DNA of 64,000 nucleotides from Cunninghamella blakesleeana (GCA_017871115.1 JAFCIZ010000005.1:620001-684000); one strand, 5' to 3'; numbered from the stretch's first letter, positions 8,832 through 21,847 are shown. The notes: generated by a model from the letters alone, not told the origin. Program-made: numbers and translations.

Positions 8832-9354
8832 TGTTATAATGGTCTTTATAACTTACCTACCAATCTGGGTTTGAATTCAGATCATTTTTATATATAAAGG
8901 AGCGAAATTTTATTTTATTTGAAAAAATCAGTTAATACGAAGTTAATATTCAGTTAATTTGAAATAAAGATTTATATATATTAAATTCTCTTAACTCATC
9001 TTTTTAGCTAAAGATTATATTTACTTTATATTAATATTGTTGATTACTATCCAATATTATTTTATATTATATTATTATAATAATCGTTGATCTTTATCCG
9101 ATATTATATTTATTTTATTTTAATTTTATTATTTTGTCTATATAATTGTTGATCTTTATCCAATTATATAATTTATTTTATTTTATTTTATTATTTTATT
9201 TTTATTTTAAACTATCAATCTAAACTAAGTTGTATCTACTTATAAAACAAGATACTGGTGCTCACTGACAACTAAACTAAACTATAAAACTATCTACTTT
9301 CCAAAACTATAAAAGGAAATTCTATTTTTCAAACAACCAAAAATTTACACAACA
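8832..9354 (+). repeat. 3' LTR of element B
   Basis: Matches 1325-1847 at a constant offset of 7507. Starts TGTT, ends AACA. The right edge is exact, because element B flank (CAATACTTTAC) differs from the internal sequence that follows the shared LTR. Confidence 0.75.
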
Positions 9355-9501
9355 CAATACTTTACTTATCAAACAACTATAAAAGTCCTCAACACATTGA
9401 GAGTTATTATTTTTCATTTTTGCATAAAAATATCCTTTTAAAGAAAAAAGCAAAATCCATTTTGATTGGAAGGGCAAAATATTTACCCATGGAAGAGTAC
9501 C

Positions 9502-9507
9502 AAAAAA
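9502..9507 (-). terminator. Pol III terminator of the initiator tRNA
   Basis: Six consecutive T on the minus strand, five bases beyond the discriminator base. Confidence 0.8.
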
Positions 9508-9512
9508 GCAAG

Positions 9513-9584
9513 TAGCTGAACCTGGTTTCGATCCAGGGACCTGTGGGTTATGGGCCCACCGCTCTTCCCCTGAGCTATTCAGCT
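9513..9584 (-). tRNA. tRNA-iMet: Initiator tRNA-Met (CAT)
   Basis: The minus strand folds as a 72-nt cloverleaf without intron: acceptor AGCTGAA/TTCAGCT plus discriminator A, D stem GCTC/GAGC, anticodon stem GTGGG/CCCAC with loop CCCATAA (anticodon CAT), T stem CCTGG/CCAGG with loop ATCGAAA. Initiator hallmarks are all present: A1-U72 pair, three G-C pairs next to the anticodon loop, C33, and A54/A60 in the T loop instead of TTC. A run of six T on the minus strand (9502-9507) right after the gene is the Pol III terminator. Confidence 0.95.
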
Positions 9585-10319
9585 ATTGGATGAATGTTGG
9601 ACTAATTTTTCATATTTGAATTAATTAACATAAAATTCTACTTTTATTTAATAATTATGGAATGTTATCTTTTTAATTTCATTGTTTCTACAGTTCTATT
9701 TAATGAAAAGACAAAGATTGATTATAAGAATACAATACTTTTAAAAAAAAGAGAAAAGTAAAGAGCAGGTATCTATATAATAAAGACTGAAAGAAACTTG
9801 ATCTTTTTTTAACAAATAAATAAAAGCTTTGTATATGTTTTGTAGTAGTAAATGGTAAATATGAATATTTATTTATTTAGAATAAATAAATGGAAAAGAA
9901 AATACATAAGGAGGTGAAAAATAATAATAAAAAAAAGGAGATACATATTTGTTTTATTTTATAATAAAAACAAATATAATCAATAAAAAAACTGTTCAAA
10001 TATATACCATTTTTAAATGATAAAAAATAATAAAAGATGGTTTATTTATATAATAAATAATATCTAATCATGAATGATATTGGATAAAAAAAGATGAAAT
10101 AGTGATAATTATGATGTTGATGATGAGTAATATATTTATTTATTTACGAAAAAGTGAATTATGTAAGGGTGGTTATTATTATTATTATTTTATGAAAGTG
10201 TTGTTGGATGAATTGAGCGAGATAAAAAAAAGAAATAAATATATATAAAGAAAAAGAGATATATATAAATGATGGTTTATTTTTTTTTTAATACTAAAAA
10301 AGAAAAGGAAATAATTTTT
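9585..10319. other. Intergenic, tRNA to histone H3
   Basis: AT-rich with A and ATT/TAA runs. Holds the tRNA upstream region and the H3 3' UTR. No gene seen. Confidence 0.6.
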
Positions 10320-11850
<1,531 letters not shown>

Positions 11851-12593
11851 AGGAATCTATCTTATACTTTATAAATAATAATAATAATTTTAATAGTAGT
11901 TTTTTTTTTTATATCTATATATAAATATAATATTTACCAATCCCTACTATTCTTTTATGAATTATCATTTTTTTTTCTCTTTATTCAAATAGCTTATTCT
12001 ATACTTTTTTTTTTTTTTTTTTTAAAAAAAATCAATCCTATTAAAGCATATTTTATTAAAGTCTGTATATAATATATAAAATCAATCAAATAGTATTAAT
12101 TTTTTTTTTGTAATTTATAAAAGACACAGTGTTATCTTTCAGCTAAAAAATATAAGTTTCCTTTCGAATTTATCAATTAATATATAAATTAAATCCATAA
12201 ATATATTAATATATTAAAATATTTAAAAAACCAATCAATGAAAGATTAATGAATAGAGTTTATGTAAATTTATTTTTTTATTTTTTCATAGTTTAGAAAA
12301 AAAAGCTATGTACATATGATAATAATAATAATAAAAGTGGTTATAATATATTAAATATTTTTTTAATGATTTTTTAATTTGTAATATACTAAAATTTGCT
12401 AAAGATATATATATATATATATATATAATCAGAAGAAAAAATAATAATGATGATATGATAAAAAAGAGATAAAAATAATGATGGATTGATTATTTTTTAT
12501 TATATTATTTGAAATAGATTGTGGCTGTTTTTTGATGTTGTTTTTTTGATGTTGTTATCGTTGCTGTTGAGTTGATGATAATTATTTATTTAT
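11851..12593. other. Intergenic, H4 to H2A 3' ends
   Basis: Convergent 3' regions of H4 and H2A. AT-rich with poly-T tracts and TA dinucleotide runs (around 12404-12427). No gene seen. Confidence 0.6.
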
Positions 12594-12989
12594 TTAGATT
12601 TCTTGAGAAGCAGCACCTTTCTTTGATTTGCTAGGTAAGAGAGTAGCATGAATATTAGGAAGAACACCACCTTGAGCAATGGTAACATGACCTAATAATT
12701 TATTTAATTCTTCATCGTTACGGATAGCTAATTGTAAATGACGAGGGATAATACGAGACTTTTTGTTATCACGAGCAGCATTACCAGCTAATTCAAGAAT
12801 TTCAGCAGTTAAATATTCAAGAACAGCAGCTAAATAAACGGGAGCACCAGCACCAATACGTTGAGCATAATTACCACGACGTAAATGACGATGAATACGT
12901 CCTACAGGGAATTGGAGACCGGCTTTAGAAGAACGGGTTTGAGACTTGGAGCCAGAAGCAGATTTACCACCAGATTTACCACCAGACAT
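12594..12989 (-). CDS. H2A: Histone H2A with C-terminal SQE motif
   Basis: 131 codons, intronless. The start [20 protein letters not shown] is followed by the H2A fold ([20 protein letters not shown], later [20 protein letters not shown]). The C-terminus ends ASQEI, the SQ-acidic-hydrophobic motif phosphorylated by ATM/ATR-type kinases in DNA damage signalling; as in other fungi, the main H2A here therefore also does the H2AX job. It pairs with H2B, encoded divergently at 13628. Confidence 0.97.
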   Translation of the reverse strand: MSGGKSGGKSASGSKSQTRSSKAGLQFPVGRIHRHLRRGNYAQRIGAGAPVYLAAVLEYLTAEILELAGNAARDNKKSRIIPRHLQLAIRNDEELNKLLGHVTIAQGGVLPNIHATLLPSKSKKGAASQEI

Positions 12990-13627
12990 TATGTATATAG
13001 TTTATTATTAATATAAAAAAAAGAGTTATGTGTAAAAAAAAAGAAAAGGAGAGAAAGAAAAAGAAAAATTCTGTGTGAAGCAAATTTTTTAAGGTGTTAT
13101 TTATATTTGTCGGAGTGACTTAATTTTTTTTTTTCACTTAGCGCGCGTATAGTTATTTTTTCTGTATCTTTAATATGATGGTAATAATATGAAAATTTAT
13201 TAAGAAATAGATGAAATGGTATAAAAACATAATAATTTTTTTTTTTTATTTCAAATATATATAGTATAACGTGTATAAACGTGTTAAAACGTGTTGTTTT
13301 CGTGTTATTATATAAAAATAATAATGATAATAAGATATATTTTTTTCAATTTTATTATGTTGGCTATAAAAATGATGAATTCAAAGTGGAATTTATTAAA
13401 CAAAAAAAAATTATTATTATACGCGACCCTACAAAATTTTTTGATACACAAACAAAAAATGGGAGAAAGAAAATGTAATCTCCGATGACTATATAAAAGT
13501 TGAAAAAGAAAAATAAATAGGTTTTTAAAATTTTTTTTTTTCTCTCTTTTTCTTTTTTCTTCTTTCTTTTCTTTATTCATTCATATTCTTTTTTTTCTAA
13601 AAACTACTTCATATATATATAAATAAA
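12990..13627. promoter_or_regulatory. Bidirectional H2A/H2B promoter
   Basis: 638 bp between start codons. It holds a GCGCGCGT core at 13141, ACGCGACCC near 13421, and four CGTGT repeats spaced exactly 10 bp apart at 13268-13307. The CGCG cores echo those of the H3/H4 promoter, which suggests common cell-cycle control (inferred). Confidence 0.5.
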
Positions 13628-13990
13628 ATGGCCCCCGCTGGTAAAGCTCCTGCTAAGACTACTGAAAAGAAAACCAAAACTCCTTCTGACAAGAAGAGAA
13701 AGTCCCAACGTAAGGAAACTTATTCCTCTTACATTTACAAGGTATTAAAACAAGTTCACCCTGATACTGGTATTTCCAACAAGGCCATGTCCATCTTGAA
13801 CTCCTTTGTTAATGATATCTTTGAACGTATTGCTTCTGAAGCTTCCAAATTAGCTGCTTATAACAAACGTTCTACCATCTCTTCTCGTGAAATCCAAACT
13901 GCTGTTCGTCTTATTCTTCCTGGTGAATTAGCTAAACACGCTGTCTCTGAAGGTACCAAGGCTGTTACTAAATACACCTCTTCCAAATAA
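13628..13990 (+). CDS. H2B: Histone H2B
   Basis: 120 codons, intronless, no frameshift. A short Lys/Ala/Pro-rich tail ([19 protein letters not shown]) leads to the H2B fold: [53 protein letters not shown], ending AVTKYTSSK. The AVTKYTSS tail contains the Lys that is ubiquitinated in other fungi. Forms the H2A-H2B dimer and completes a full core-histone set within 3.7 kb. Confidence 0.97.
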   Translation: MAPAGKAPAKTTEKKTKTPSDKKRKSQRKETYSSYIYKVLKQVHPDTGISNKAMSILNSFVNDIFERIASEASKLAAYNKRSTISSREIQTAVRLILPGELAKHAVSEGTKAVTKYTSSK

Positions 13991-14520
13991 ATAAATAATC
14001 CTTTTTATCATCCTCTTTATAAAAAAAATATTCAAAAAAATAATAATCACACATCATCGTATTGAAAGGACCAAAACATATATTATGAACAATCCCCTAT
14101 ATTAATAACTATATATAATTATATATATACATCACTTTTTTTTTATTTCTTTTTATCTCTATGGTATATTTTTTTTTATTCTTTAACATCATTATATAAA
14201 AATATATAGCCATATTCCATAATTTTCCTCTTTTTCCTCTTTATAATTTGTACAGAAAAAAACAAAAGATTAGCTTATTTTAGTTTTTTTATATTATTGT
14301 GAATATTCCCTGATCATTTTATTTTTTTTCATTAATAAAAAACAATATATATATATATATATATATATAACATATATATACATACTTGATCATTTTATTT
14401 AACTTAATATATATATATATATATATAACACCCATACCATCGTTTTTTCCTTTTTAAATAATTGTACTATGGCCATATTTATTTATTTTTTAATGATATA
14501 AATATATATGCTTGACCATT
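13991..14520. other. Intergenic, H2B to VPS25
   Basis: 3' regions of H2B and VPS25; poly-T and (TA)n runs at about 14346-14369 and 14408-14426. No gene seen. Confidence 0.6.
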
Positions 14521-15793
14521 TTATTTAACGCCGAAAAATTTAACACCCATATCATCATCTTCGGTACCTTTAAATAGTTGTGCCATCCCGCGTTTGACTA
14601 AGACTTGTAATGCTACAATTAATACTTTATGATCCATTTCATAAAATTCTATATAATGAGAAAAAAATATAATAGATGATAATGCGTATATTAGAATTTT
14701 ATTATCCATTTTTTTATATCCATCTATTTTAATTGATTGTGTACATATTTATTTAGTTGGTTTTCCACAGTCTTTTTCTTTATCAATCTATTTATACATC
14801 TTTTTATTTGATTATGTGCATATTCTATTTTTTTCCCAGTTGATAATCCATATCAGTTATATTATTTCTTTTCAATTGATCATGTATCTTTTTTTAATGT
14901 ATTATATTTTTATCTAATTATTTATTACCTTGTCCTTCAGCCAAATCTCCATGTGCTATTTCATACACTGTTACAATATCATTGTTTAACCCACATTGGT
15001 TTACCTATATAAATATATAGCATGTAAACCCAAAATGTTATAGTAAATATTATTGATATATCCTTTTTTATGCATTTTATTATTATTATTATTATTGTTA
15101 CCCATTGTGCTATTAAATCTGCCCAATCGTCAGGTTTACGCCAGAATAATAGTACTTGTGTTTTATCTTCTTCCCATTTTGCTGTACCTAATAATATTAT
15201 AGTTTTTCAGTTTTTTTTTTCCTGGTAAATTTTATATATGACGAATTCTTTTTCCCTTCCTCTTTCGGTTTTTATATATATCTTTTTTTTTTTTTTTACC
15301 TTGTTGTACCATATAATCTATAATTTCTTTTAATGTTTCTAAAGATAACCGACCTATATATATATTGTTATTGTTTTTAATTAAATTAAAATAAAATAAG
15401 TAAAGTTTAAAGATACATACACGCACACACACACATATATATATATATGGTCTCTTTTCTTTTTAACATGTATTACGTTTTATACGAGTGTTTTCAAATA
15501 AAGGTGAGCCACCAGGAGCTGTTGCTTGATTAATATTAAGAGTATATAGTTTATTATGTCTTGCATACCTTAAAATCAAATCAGACCATTGGGTTAGCTG
15601 ATTTTGCCAAGTAGTTTCCGTTGGTTGGCGCCTAAAAAAATAAAAATTAGGAATAGTAGTTTTCTATATTAAAATAAAAATGAATATATATGTACCTCAT
15701 CATGTAGTTTATTCTCTATTTATTTATTTTTATTTACGTATAAAAAGGCGGGAAATCATATATAGCTGGAAACTGAAATTCATTCATAGTCAT
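14521..15793 (-). CDS. VPS25: VPS25, ESCRT-II subunit, six exons
   Basis: Exons (minus strand order) 15738-15793, 15477-15631, 15300-15353, 15102-15187, 14929-15004, 14521-14648; all junctions are GT-AG and phases agree, giving 184 residues (family about 175-200). Landmarks: N-terminal FQFPAIYDFPPFYT, then TTWQNQLTQWSDLILRYAR, SPLFENTRIKRRLS, QVLLFWRKPDDWADLIAQWV, VTVYEIAHG and the C-terminal ALQVLVKRGMAQLF with GVKFFG near the end. The two winged-helix domains bind ESCRT-II partners VPS22/VPS36 and ESCRT-III VPS20 in endosomal sorting. An in-frame ATG two codons after the chosen start could also be used. Confidence 0.9.
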
Positions 15794-15921
15794 AGATATA
15801 TTTTATATATGTGTATTAATATAATGATTTATTTTATTTTTAAAAAAAAAATATTTAGGGAAAGAGAAGTAAAAAATTTAAATAAAAAATCCGGCGTTTT
15901 AAAAAAAAATAAAGCTATATC

Positions 15922-16521
15922 TTAAACTATTACAGGAACACCAGCTAATTCTTTATCAAGACCAATTGCCTATAAAAGCGTAATAGTATTATAATAAAAT
16001 TAAAATAAACCAAAATATCTATTTTGTATTTTTTATATAAATATATTAATACTTTACATTACGATAAGGATAAATAGTCCATTTTTCCCATACTCTAAAT
16101 ATAAAATAAAGTAAATATAATGATCAACCATTTATCGTTTTTTTTATTTATTTATTATTGTTATTTATAATATTATAAACCTACTTTCCCAATACATATG
16201 GATCATTTTCAATTTTTTTTCTTAATTCTTCTTCATTATTAGCTTGACAAATCATCATACTGCCAATCATTTTACGTGATTCATGAGAATCAAAGATAGC
16301 TCCACCACAAAGAATATATCCCGTTTCATGAGCGTCGATAGCCATATCAAGGTGTTTTTGTCTTGTTGCCATGCGACGTTCTAAGGCTTGATCATCAGTA
16401 TAATCACTGACCATCACAATGAATTGTTTTCTTACTAATATATAGGAGTATACATGTACATATAAATAAATTAAATAAATAAATGATTTTTATAATATTG
16501 CTGTTTATTACCTTGACTCAT
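15922..16521 (-). CDS. YciI-like domain protein, four exons
   Basis: Exons 16512-16521 (only 10 nt), 16185-16434, 16058-16094 and 15922-15969, all GT-AG with matching phases, give 114 residues. The fold is YCII-related: QFIVMVSDYTDDQALERRMA, KHLDMAIDAHETGYILCGGA, then SHESRKMIGSMMICQANNEE, ENDPYVLGKVWEKWTIYPYR. The DYTD segment and the conserved DPY block are typical of this ferredoxin-like family of small enzymes or binding proteins. The exact reaction is unknown. The gene lies 128 bp upstream of VPS25 on the same strand. Confidence 0.82.
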
Positions 16522-17339
16522 TTTTTTTAACAGTTATAATTATAATAATAATAAAAATGAAAAAAATAAAATAAGGTCAATTCATTCTTTATATTAGACA
16601 CGTATTTCTGCAAAAAAAAAATATTTCTTTATTTTTTAGTGCATAAAATATAAAATCCTTTTTTTCCTTCTCCGTCCATTTTTTAGGTTTTATTATTGTC
16701 ATAAAACCAAATTCTGCAATTCACCTTATCTCCGTAAAAGCGATAGTATAAAAAAATATTACTATAATATAATTTACTTTATTGGTATGGTATATATATA
16801 TATATATATATATTATGTATTTATGAACAATGAATTTTTTATTAAGCGCACACTATGTGATTTTTTTTTACCTAAAAGAAAACTCGCGTTTAACATATAT
16901 AGTAAATGAGTGGCCTAATTTTTTTTTTTTTTTGTTATTTATAAAAGGTTAATTTTTTAGTAAAAGAAAGGCAGATAGAAAATAGAAAGGTACTACATTT
17001 TTTCAATTTTATAAGAAATAGTTTGTTCTTTTTTTTTCAAGGTATTTTTTTTTGTATATAGTACTTTAATTTTTTTTTAACCTACCCAATTTTTTTAGAT
17101 GTATTATTAAAAATATATTAAAAAAATAAAATAGAATAAAATAATATAATATGGAAACAAAGAGGTAAATAACACTCCTTGTATAGTCTTTTATTAATAA
17201 AAAGAAGACAGCTCAATTCAAATTATAACATAAGAAAAACTAGTAATTATTAAGATAATAGTGATTTCATTTTCATTTCCATATTATTAATATAAAAAAA
17301 TGTGTGAAAAACTACTACAGCTTGAAAGTCGAAGGTGTG
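16522..17339. other. Intergenic
   Basis: AT-rich with poly-A/T and (TA)n at 16793-16813. Contains the promoter of the YciI-like gene. No other gene seen. Confidence 0.5.
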
Positions 17340-17556
17340 TTATGCAATTGTACTTGTATATCTCAAAACATCTGTAATGTAACCACTGAAATCCTGGGGA
17401 TCTTTTTTAAAGCTTCTTGATACCTTACTTTCTCTTGCCTTATAAATCAAATAGCGTAATTATTTTAATCTTTGAGGGTATTTCTGACATTGTTCCCATT
17501 AAATTTAATATAATGAATCCGTAGTCAATCACACTTGGTGATTAGAATGAATATAT
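17340..17556 (-). pseudogene. Decayed coding fragment, unknown family
   Basis: The minus strand shows two linked open stretches: SVIDYGFIILNLMGTMSEIP followed by KIKIITLFDL, then, after a one-base frame change near 17440, YKARESKVSRSFKKDPQDFS, then GYITDVLRYTSTIA and TAA at 17340-17342. Amino-acid composition and the continuity across the shift look like a real C-terminal coding region that has lost its frame. No upstream exons were recognised. Could also be two exons of an unrecognised gene. Confidence 0.35.
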
Positions 17557-17870
17557 ATATATATATATATAGTTCAAACAGCGAAAAAAGAAAAAAAGTG
17601 ATGAAAGCTTTCAATTTTTTTTGACATAAAGCATTTTATTTTGTGTTTTTTTATATGAAAGTACATTAATAAAATAAGAAATTCTCTTGTAATTTCTTTT
17701 TTTGTTTTTATTAGTTTCATTTTTTTTTCTTGATAACATAGTTTTAACATATAAACAAAATTTAGTAAATACACCTTCTGAAATATTGCTCAGGATATTT
17801 TCATTTCTCACTATTCGTCAACTAATTAGTTTATCGTGTGTATATATATCGTTATGAAGTTATATTAGAA

Positions 17871-18054
17871 CATTATCTATTTGGAAAGAAATGATTGCTA
17901 TCCAACTTTGATTATTAAGGGTACTAAATATAATAGTTATTATATTAAATTATGTGTAAACTATCGAAATAATTATTATGACGAATATCCAAAATGCATA
18001 AATGGTAAGAAGGTAAAGTTATTTGTTGAAAATAAATGTACAACTAAAGTTTAA
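17871..18054 (+). pseudogene. Possible orphan last exon, Cys-containing
   Basis: After a splice-acceptor-like ATATTAG the plus strand is open for about 60 codons to a TAA. The peptide contains spaced cysteines (NDCYPTL, IKLCVNY, YPKCING, ENKCTT), in the style of the small secreted proteins near 40-61 kb. No start codon or signal-peptide exon was found upstream, so it is either a remnant or the end of an unresolved gene. Confidence 0.3.
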
Positions 18055-19417
18055 GTAATAAATATATTCACTCCACGTTAAAAACAAAGAAGAAGCAAAC
18101 ATTAATATATAATTTAATGTAAAAAAGTATATCATCGATGAAGTATTAAAGACGGCATTAAGAAACATGAAGAAATAATTGGGTATGGAGGCACATTGAA
18201 AAAATTAGATAATGCCACTTTATTAAAAAAAGCGTTTCTTAAGCAAAAAATGAAGAAAGCTATTTTGATTAACTCTATTATTATTAATGTTACTTATTTT
18301 ACTACATTATCTATTTATACTATATATCTTTATAACATTATTATTGTATTATGATTTTATACTTGTAAATATTATTACATTACTTTTCTTTATATCAGAG
18401 TAGCTGAGCTGTATGCTTGTACATCATAATCGCTATTTTTTTAAATGGTAATAATTAGTAATTCAGCTAATAAAATTATTATAACTAATTACTATTGTAG
18501 TAATGAACTCTATACTGAATAAAATAAAAAAGTATAAAAGGTTACCTGCTTAAGGAATTTTTTTGTGTTTTATTTTTTTATAACACCATAATAGCAAAAG
18601 TATTTCTAGTGATTAAAATAATAAACTTTAATTATTCATATTAAAAAATATTTATTATTTAATAATAACAATAGCAAAATATACATCATAAAAGTAGTAG
18701 TCTTCAGTAAAAAGGTTTAATTTTTTTTCTATTTTATTATGCGTTTTAAATTTTTGATTTTTATTAAGAGCAATAGACGGCTATTAAAATACATTTATAA
18801 TATAATAATGGTACGATAATAAACGATGCATAGATTTATAAAACAATAGTAATAGTAATAATAATAATAATATAAATTTATGAACGATAATATGAGTATA
18901 GTATAAAAAGTGGGACAGTGGCTACAAAAAAGTTAAGTAAACTAGTATAAATTGGAGTTTAAAATTTAAAATAGAATGGTAATTTAAAAGGAAGAGTGGT
19001 TCCAGTTTTTTTTGAGCAAATTCATATGATTATTGTTTTGTTTGTTCAGAGAGAGAAGAGCAGATTTAGCCATTTTTCTTTTTTTTTGATTAGATTCATG
19101 CAAGTCAAGTCATATTGTTTACTTTGGACCAATAGGAATAAAAGCATGTGATTTCAATGTTTGCTTATATTCTGATATATTGATGTTCAACTATTGTTAA
19201 AAAAAAAGACGCGTTAACCTTATATAAAGATGCATTTATAAATATATTTATTTATAATATTTTTACGTGTCAAAATTGATTCTTGGTAGGATTATGGCCC
19301 AATAAAGTAGATTCAGTAGATTAAAATTCAGCTATAATATATATATATATATATATTTATGTTAATATTTTTTGTAAATGTATATATAATTTTTTATTAC
19401 CTATAGAGATGTCAACC
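18055..19417. other. Gene-poor AT-rich stretch
   Basis: Scattered short coding-like scraps with stops in all frames at 18120-18260. A minus-strand ATG at 19073 opens MAKSALLSLNKQNNNHMNLL, but no continuation was found. No gene supported. Confidence 0.4.
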
Positions 19418-19735
19418 AAAAGCTTCAACGGGTTAAAAGATTTTCGTTTTTTCAGTTCGATTTTCGCCTAATTATATAAAATATATAATCAAACTACTCT
19501 ATCAACATCCCAAACGATCAGACTCGTATTATACCTTTCCCCCTCAAGGCACCATTGAGGGTTATTGAAACGCAAACAATCTTGCAGGGTACTAGGTAGA
19601 GCTAGGTCCAACTAAACCACACACAGCATCTATATCCTCGATATAAACACCGATGATCTATGACCGTATTTAACAATACCGGTTGATTCCACATATTGTC
19701 ATACAAGCTTGCCACCCTTCGAGCTTTTTTTTATT
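19418..19735 (+). ncRNA. Candidate structured non-coding RNA
   Basis: A roughly 320-bp island of balanced composition in an AT-rich desert, with stops in every frame. The 5' AAAGCTTCAACGGGT can pair with 3' ACCCTTCGAGCTTT as a closing helix, and the plus strand ends at a run of eight T, like a Pol III terminator. Internal hairpins are visible: CCCTCAA/TTGAGGG (around 19547-19562), CCGTATT/AATACGG-type pairing around 19664-19682, and TATATC/GATATA around 19631-19645. The layout recalls RNase P/MRP or SRP RNA, but I could not match their conserved boxes, and the strand is not certain. Confidence 0.4.
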
Positions 19736-21464
19736 ATACATACATATAAATAAAAAATAGCCATGACGAAGAGAATACGAGTATCTTTTTTTTTAAAAAA
19801 ATAAAAGTAAAGTAAAGAAAGAATTAAAAGAAAAAAAAAGAATGAGAAATAAAAGTGAGCAAAAAAATAGTACTATTTACGTAAATTAATAATCATGAGA
19901 TTGTAAGTATAAAAAAAATTAAGATACTTTTTTGTATCATTCAATCTGCATAAAAAATAATTTTTTTTTTAAAAAATAGTAGGTTTCTATATATATATAT
20001 ATATATATATTTATAATGGAACTTTGTTTATGATACAAAAAGGCATGTTTCTTTTTTTTTTGTGATATTTTTTTTATTAAGAGAATACTTGTTTTATTAT
20101 ATACAAATATGCTAACAAAAAAAAAAAAATGTGTAATATAAAAAGTTGAATGTAGTCATTTGCCATTATTTTTCACTCTTAACTAGTTTCTAAAAAGTCT
20201 TTTAACAATAATTATAGTTTATAATGACGATAATACTTACTGTTTCTTCAAATAGTGTATTACGTAAAAATTAGCTTGGGAAAGTAGTATAAAAAAAAAA
20301 AGGTGGTCAGTTGTTTATAGTTTCAAAATCAATATAACACCATAAACAAAGAAAAACAAAAAATAATCATGGGAGGTTTTAAAAGAAAAGACAAACTATA
20401 TATATATAAATAAATACATTTTGATTTTCTTGTAAAATCTAGACCATCTATATATATTTTATTGGATTCAAATCTTCTGTATGGCATTTAGCTGTCCTGT
20501 ATTTTTTATTTTACATCCAGTAACTATTTCTAGATGAATTTATCTTTGATGATACCCGTATTGATTAACTAAATAAACTACCATATTATTAACTTGAGGA
20601 TAGCATATGGAAGCTTGAATAATATAATAAGTTTTCTTGTTCTTCATTAGTTTGTTAAAATGGTATTTTTTTCATTTTATTAAATAAAATGATTGATTGT
20701 ATTAGTTTTAGTTTGCTACTGTTTTTTATTTTATTTTATCAAACATATTATACAATTTTTTACTATATATCTAATTTTATTTTATAAAATATACTAAATG
20801 ATTATATATATATATATTAGTGACTTTTGATGCATTCAATTAAAAATAATATTTATTATAATAATAGTAATAGTAATAATAATAATAATAATAATAAAAA
20901 GATCATGAGCATCCATCTTTTTTTTAAACAAAAGTATTTATTTGATAATATGTAGTAATATATAATATTGAAGTAATAAAAATAAAATAAAATATGAATA
21001 AAAATAAAAAAAGTAAAATAATAATAATAATAAAAGTAATAATATAAAAATAAAAAAAGTAATGGTATTATTAAACAAACTAAAGTAGCTTTGTGATAGG
21101 TAACAGTAAGGGTATAAAGTATATTTTAGGTATTTTTGTATTAATTGGAATAGTTATTATTGATATTATTATATTATGACATGATTTAAAAGTACAATGA
21201 TGAGAATGATTATGCAGTAATAGCAACTGTACATAGCAAGGGGACCCTACATTCTCTTGGACCTTCAATCAACTTCATATAGTGAAACTAAATCATCAAT
21301 TGGAAGCACTCCACTATAAGTTTGTCACTAGTTTGTCACCTAAACTAGCTGATTCCCTAAAGGCTGGCTATATTAAAGCAAAATTATATTCCATAAAGTA
21401 ATTATCCATCCAATTTAGATAGTTAAACAATCGGACCAATTGCTTAACTATGTCACCTACAAAA
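19736..21464. other. AT-rich intergenic
   Basis: Poly-A/T, (TA)n (19990-20010, 20399-20407) and TAA-triplet runs (20861-20896). No gene seen. Confidence 0.5.
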
Positions 21465-21550
21465 GTATTAATTCAGATATTTAAAATATATGTAATGAAT
21501 AGTACGTTGAAGTAAAATTCAAAATATATTTTAAATATCTGAATTAATAC
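21465..21550. repeat. Perfect 27-bp inverted repeat with 32-nt loop
   Basis: 21465-21491 is the exact reverse complement of 21524-21550 (arms begin GTATTAATTCAGATATTTAA). The pair would form a strong hairpin. Could be a relic of a foldback/MITE element, a hairpin RNA, or a terminator-like structure. No ORF is inside. Confidence 0.75.
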
Positions 21551-21661
21551 TCATCGGGAAGAGAATATATATAAGGTGTTAACGATGTACTTAAAGTATT
21601 TCCTAATTTTTTATCTATATATTTATTTGGCTATTATTTGCCCTTGCCTTTTAACCTTGAA

Positions 21662-21831
21662 GTGATTTTCTTGAGAGGAATATAATTCACTAGAGTCGGC
21701 CATTTTGGTACGAAACCAAAAGAAGCATGAGGAACCAAGAAGCCAGGTGTCAATCTCGGACAAAACCTATGGCTTTGTGCCGTTTCACCATAATCCATTG
21801 ATTGAAGGGAGTTTGCAAAGGGCTTGACTAT
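21662..21831. pseudogene. Coding-like relic of unknown origin
   Basis: About 170 bp have normal-coding base composition in an AT-rich context. The plus strand is open for 42 codons (ILVRNQKKHEEPRSQV, later KTYGFVPFHHNPLIEGSLQ) to TGA at about 21829; the minus strand holds a short ATG frame from 21704 (MADSSELYSSQENHFKVK). No family recognised and no complete gene can be drawn. Confidence 0.25.
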
Positions 21832-21847
21832 GTACTGTTACTATTAC

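Larger units (their letters stand above)
1325..9354 (+). mobile_element. Complete Ty3/gypsy-type LTR retrotransposon (element B)
   Basis: About 8.0 kb. Order: LTR, primer-binding region, gag, pol (protease-RT-RNase H), integrase as a separate ORF, an extra ORF, LTR. RT before integrase places it in the Ty3/gypsy group. The two LTRs are nearly identical and all ORFs are open, so insertion was recent and the element may still be competent. The 5' LTR is shared with element A. Bases after the 3' LTR (CAATA) cannot be checked as a target duplication because the matching left flank is outside the window. Confidence 0.9.

Noticed and set aside
19418..19735. Naming the structured island as SRP, RNase P, MRP, U3 or 5S RNA
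   Set aside because: Conserved boxes of each were looked for by eye and not found; kept only as an unnamed candidate.
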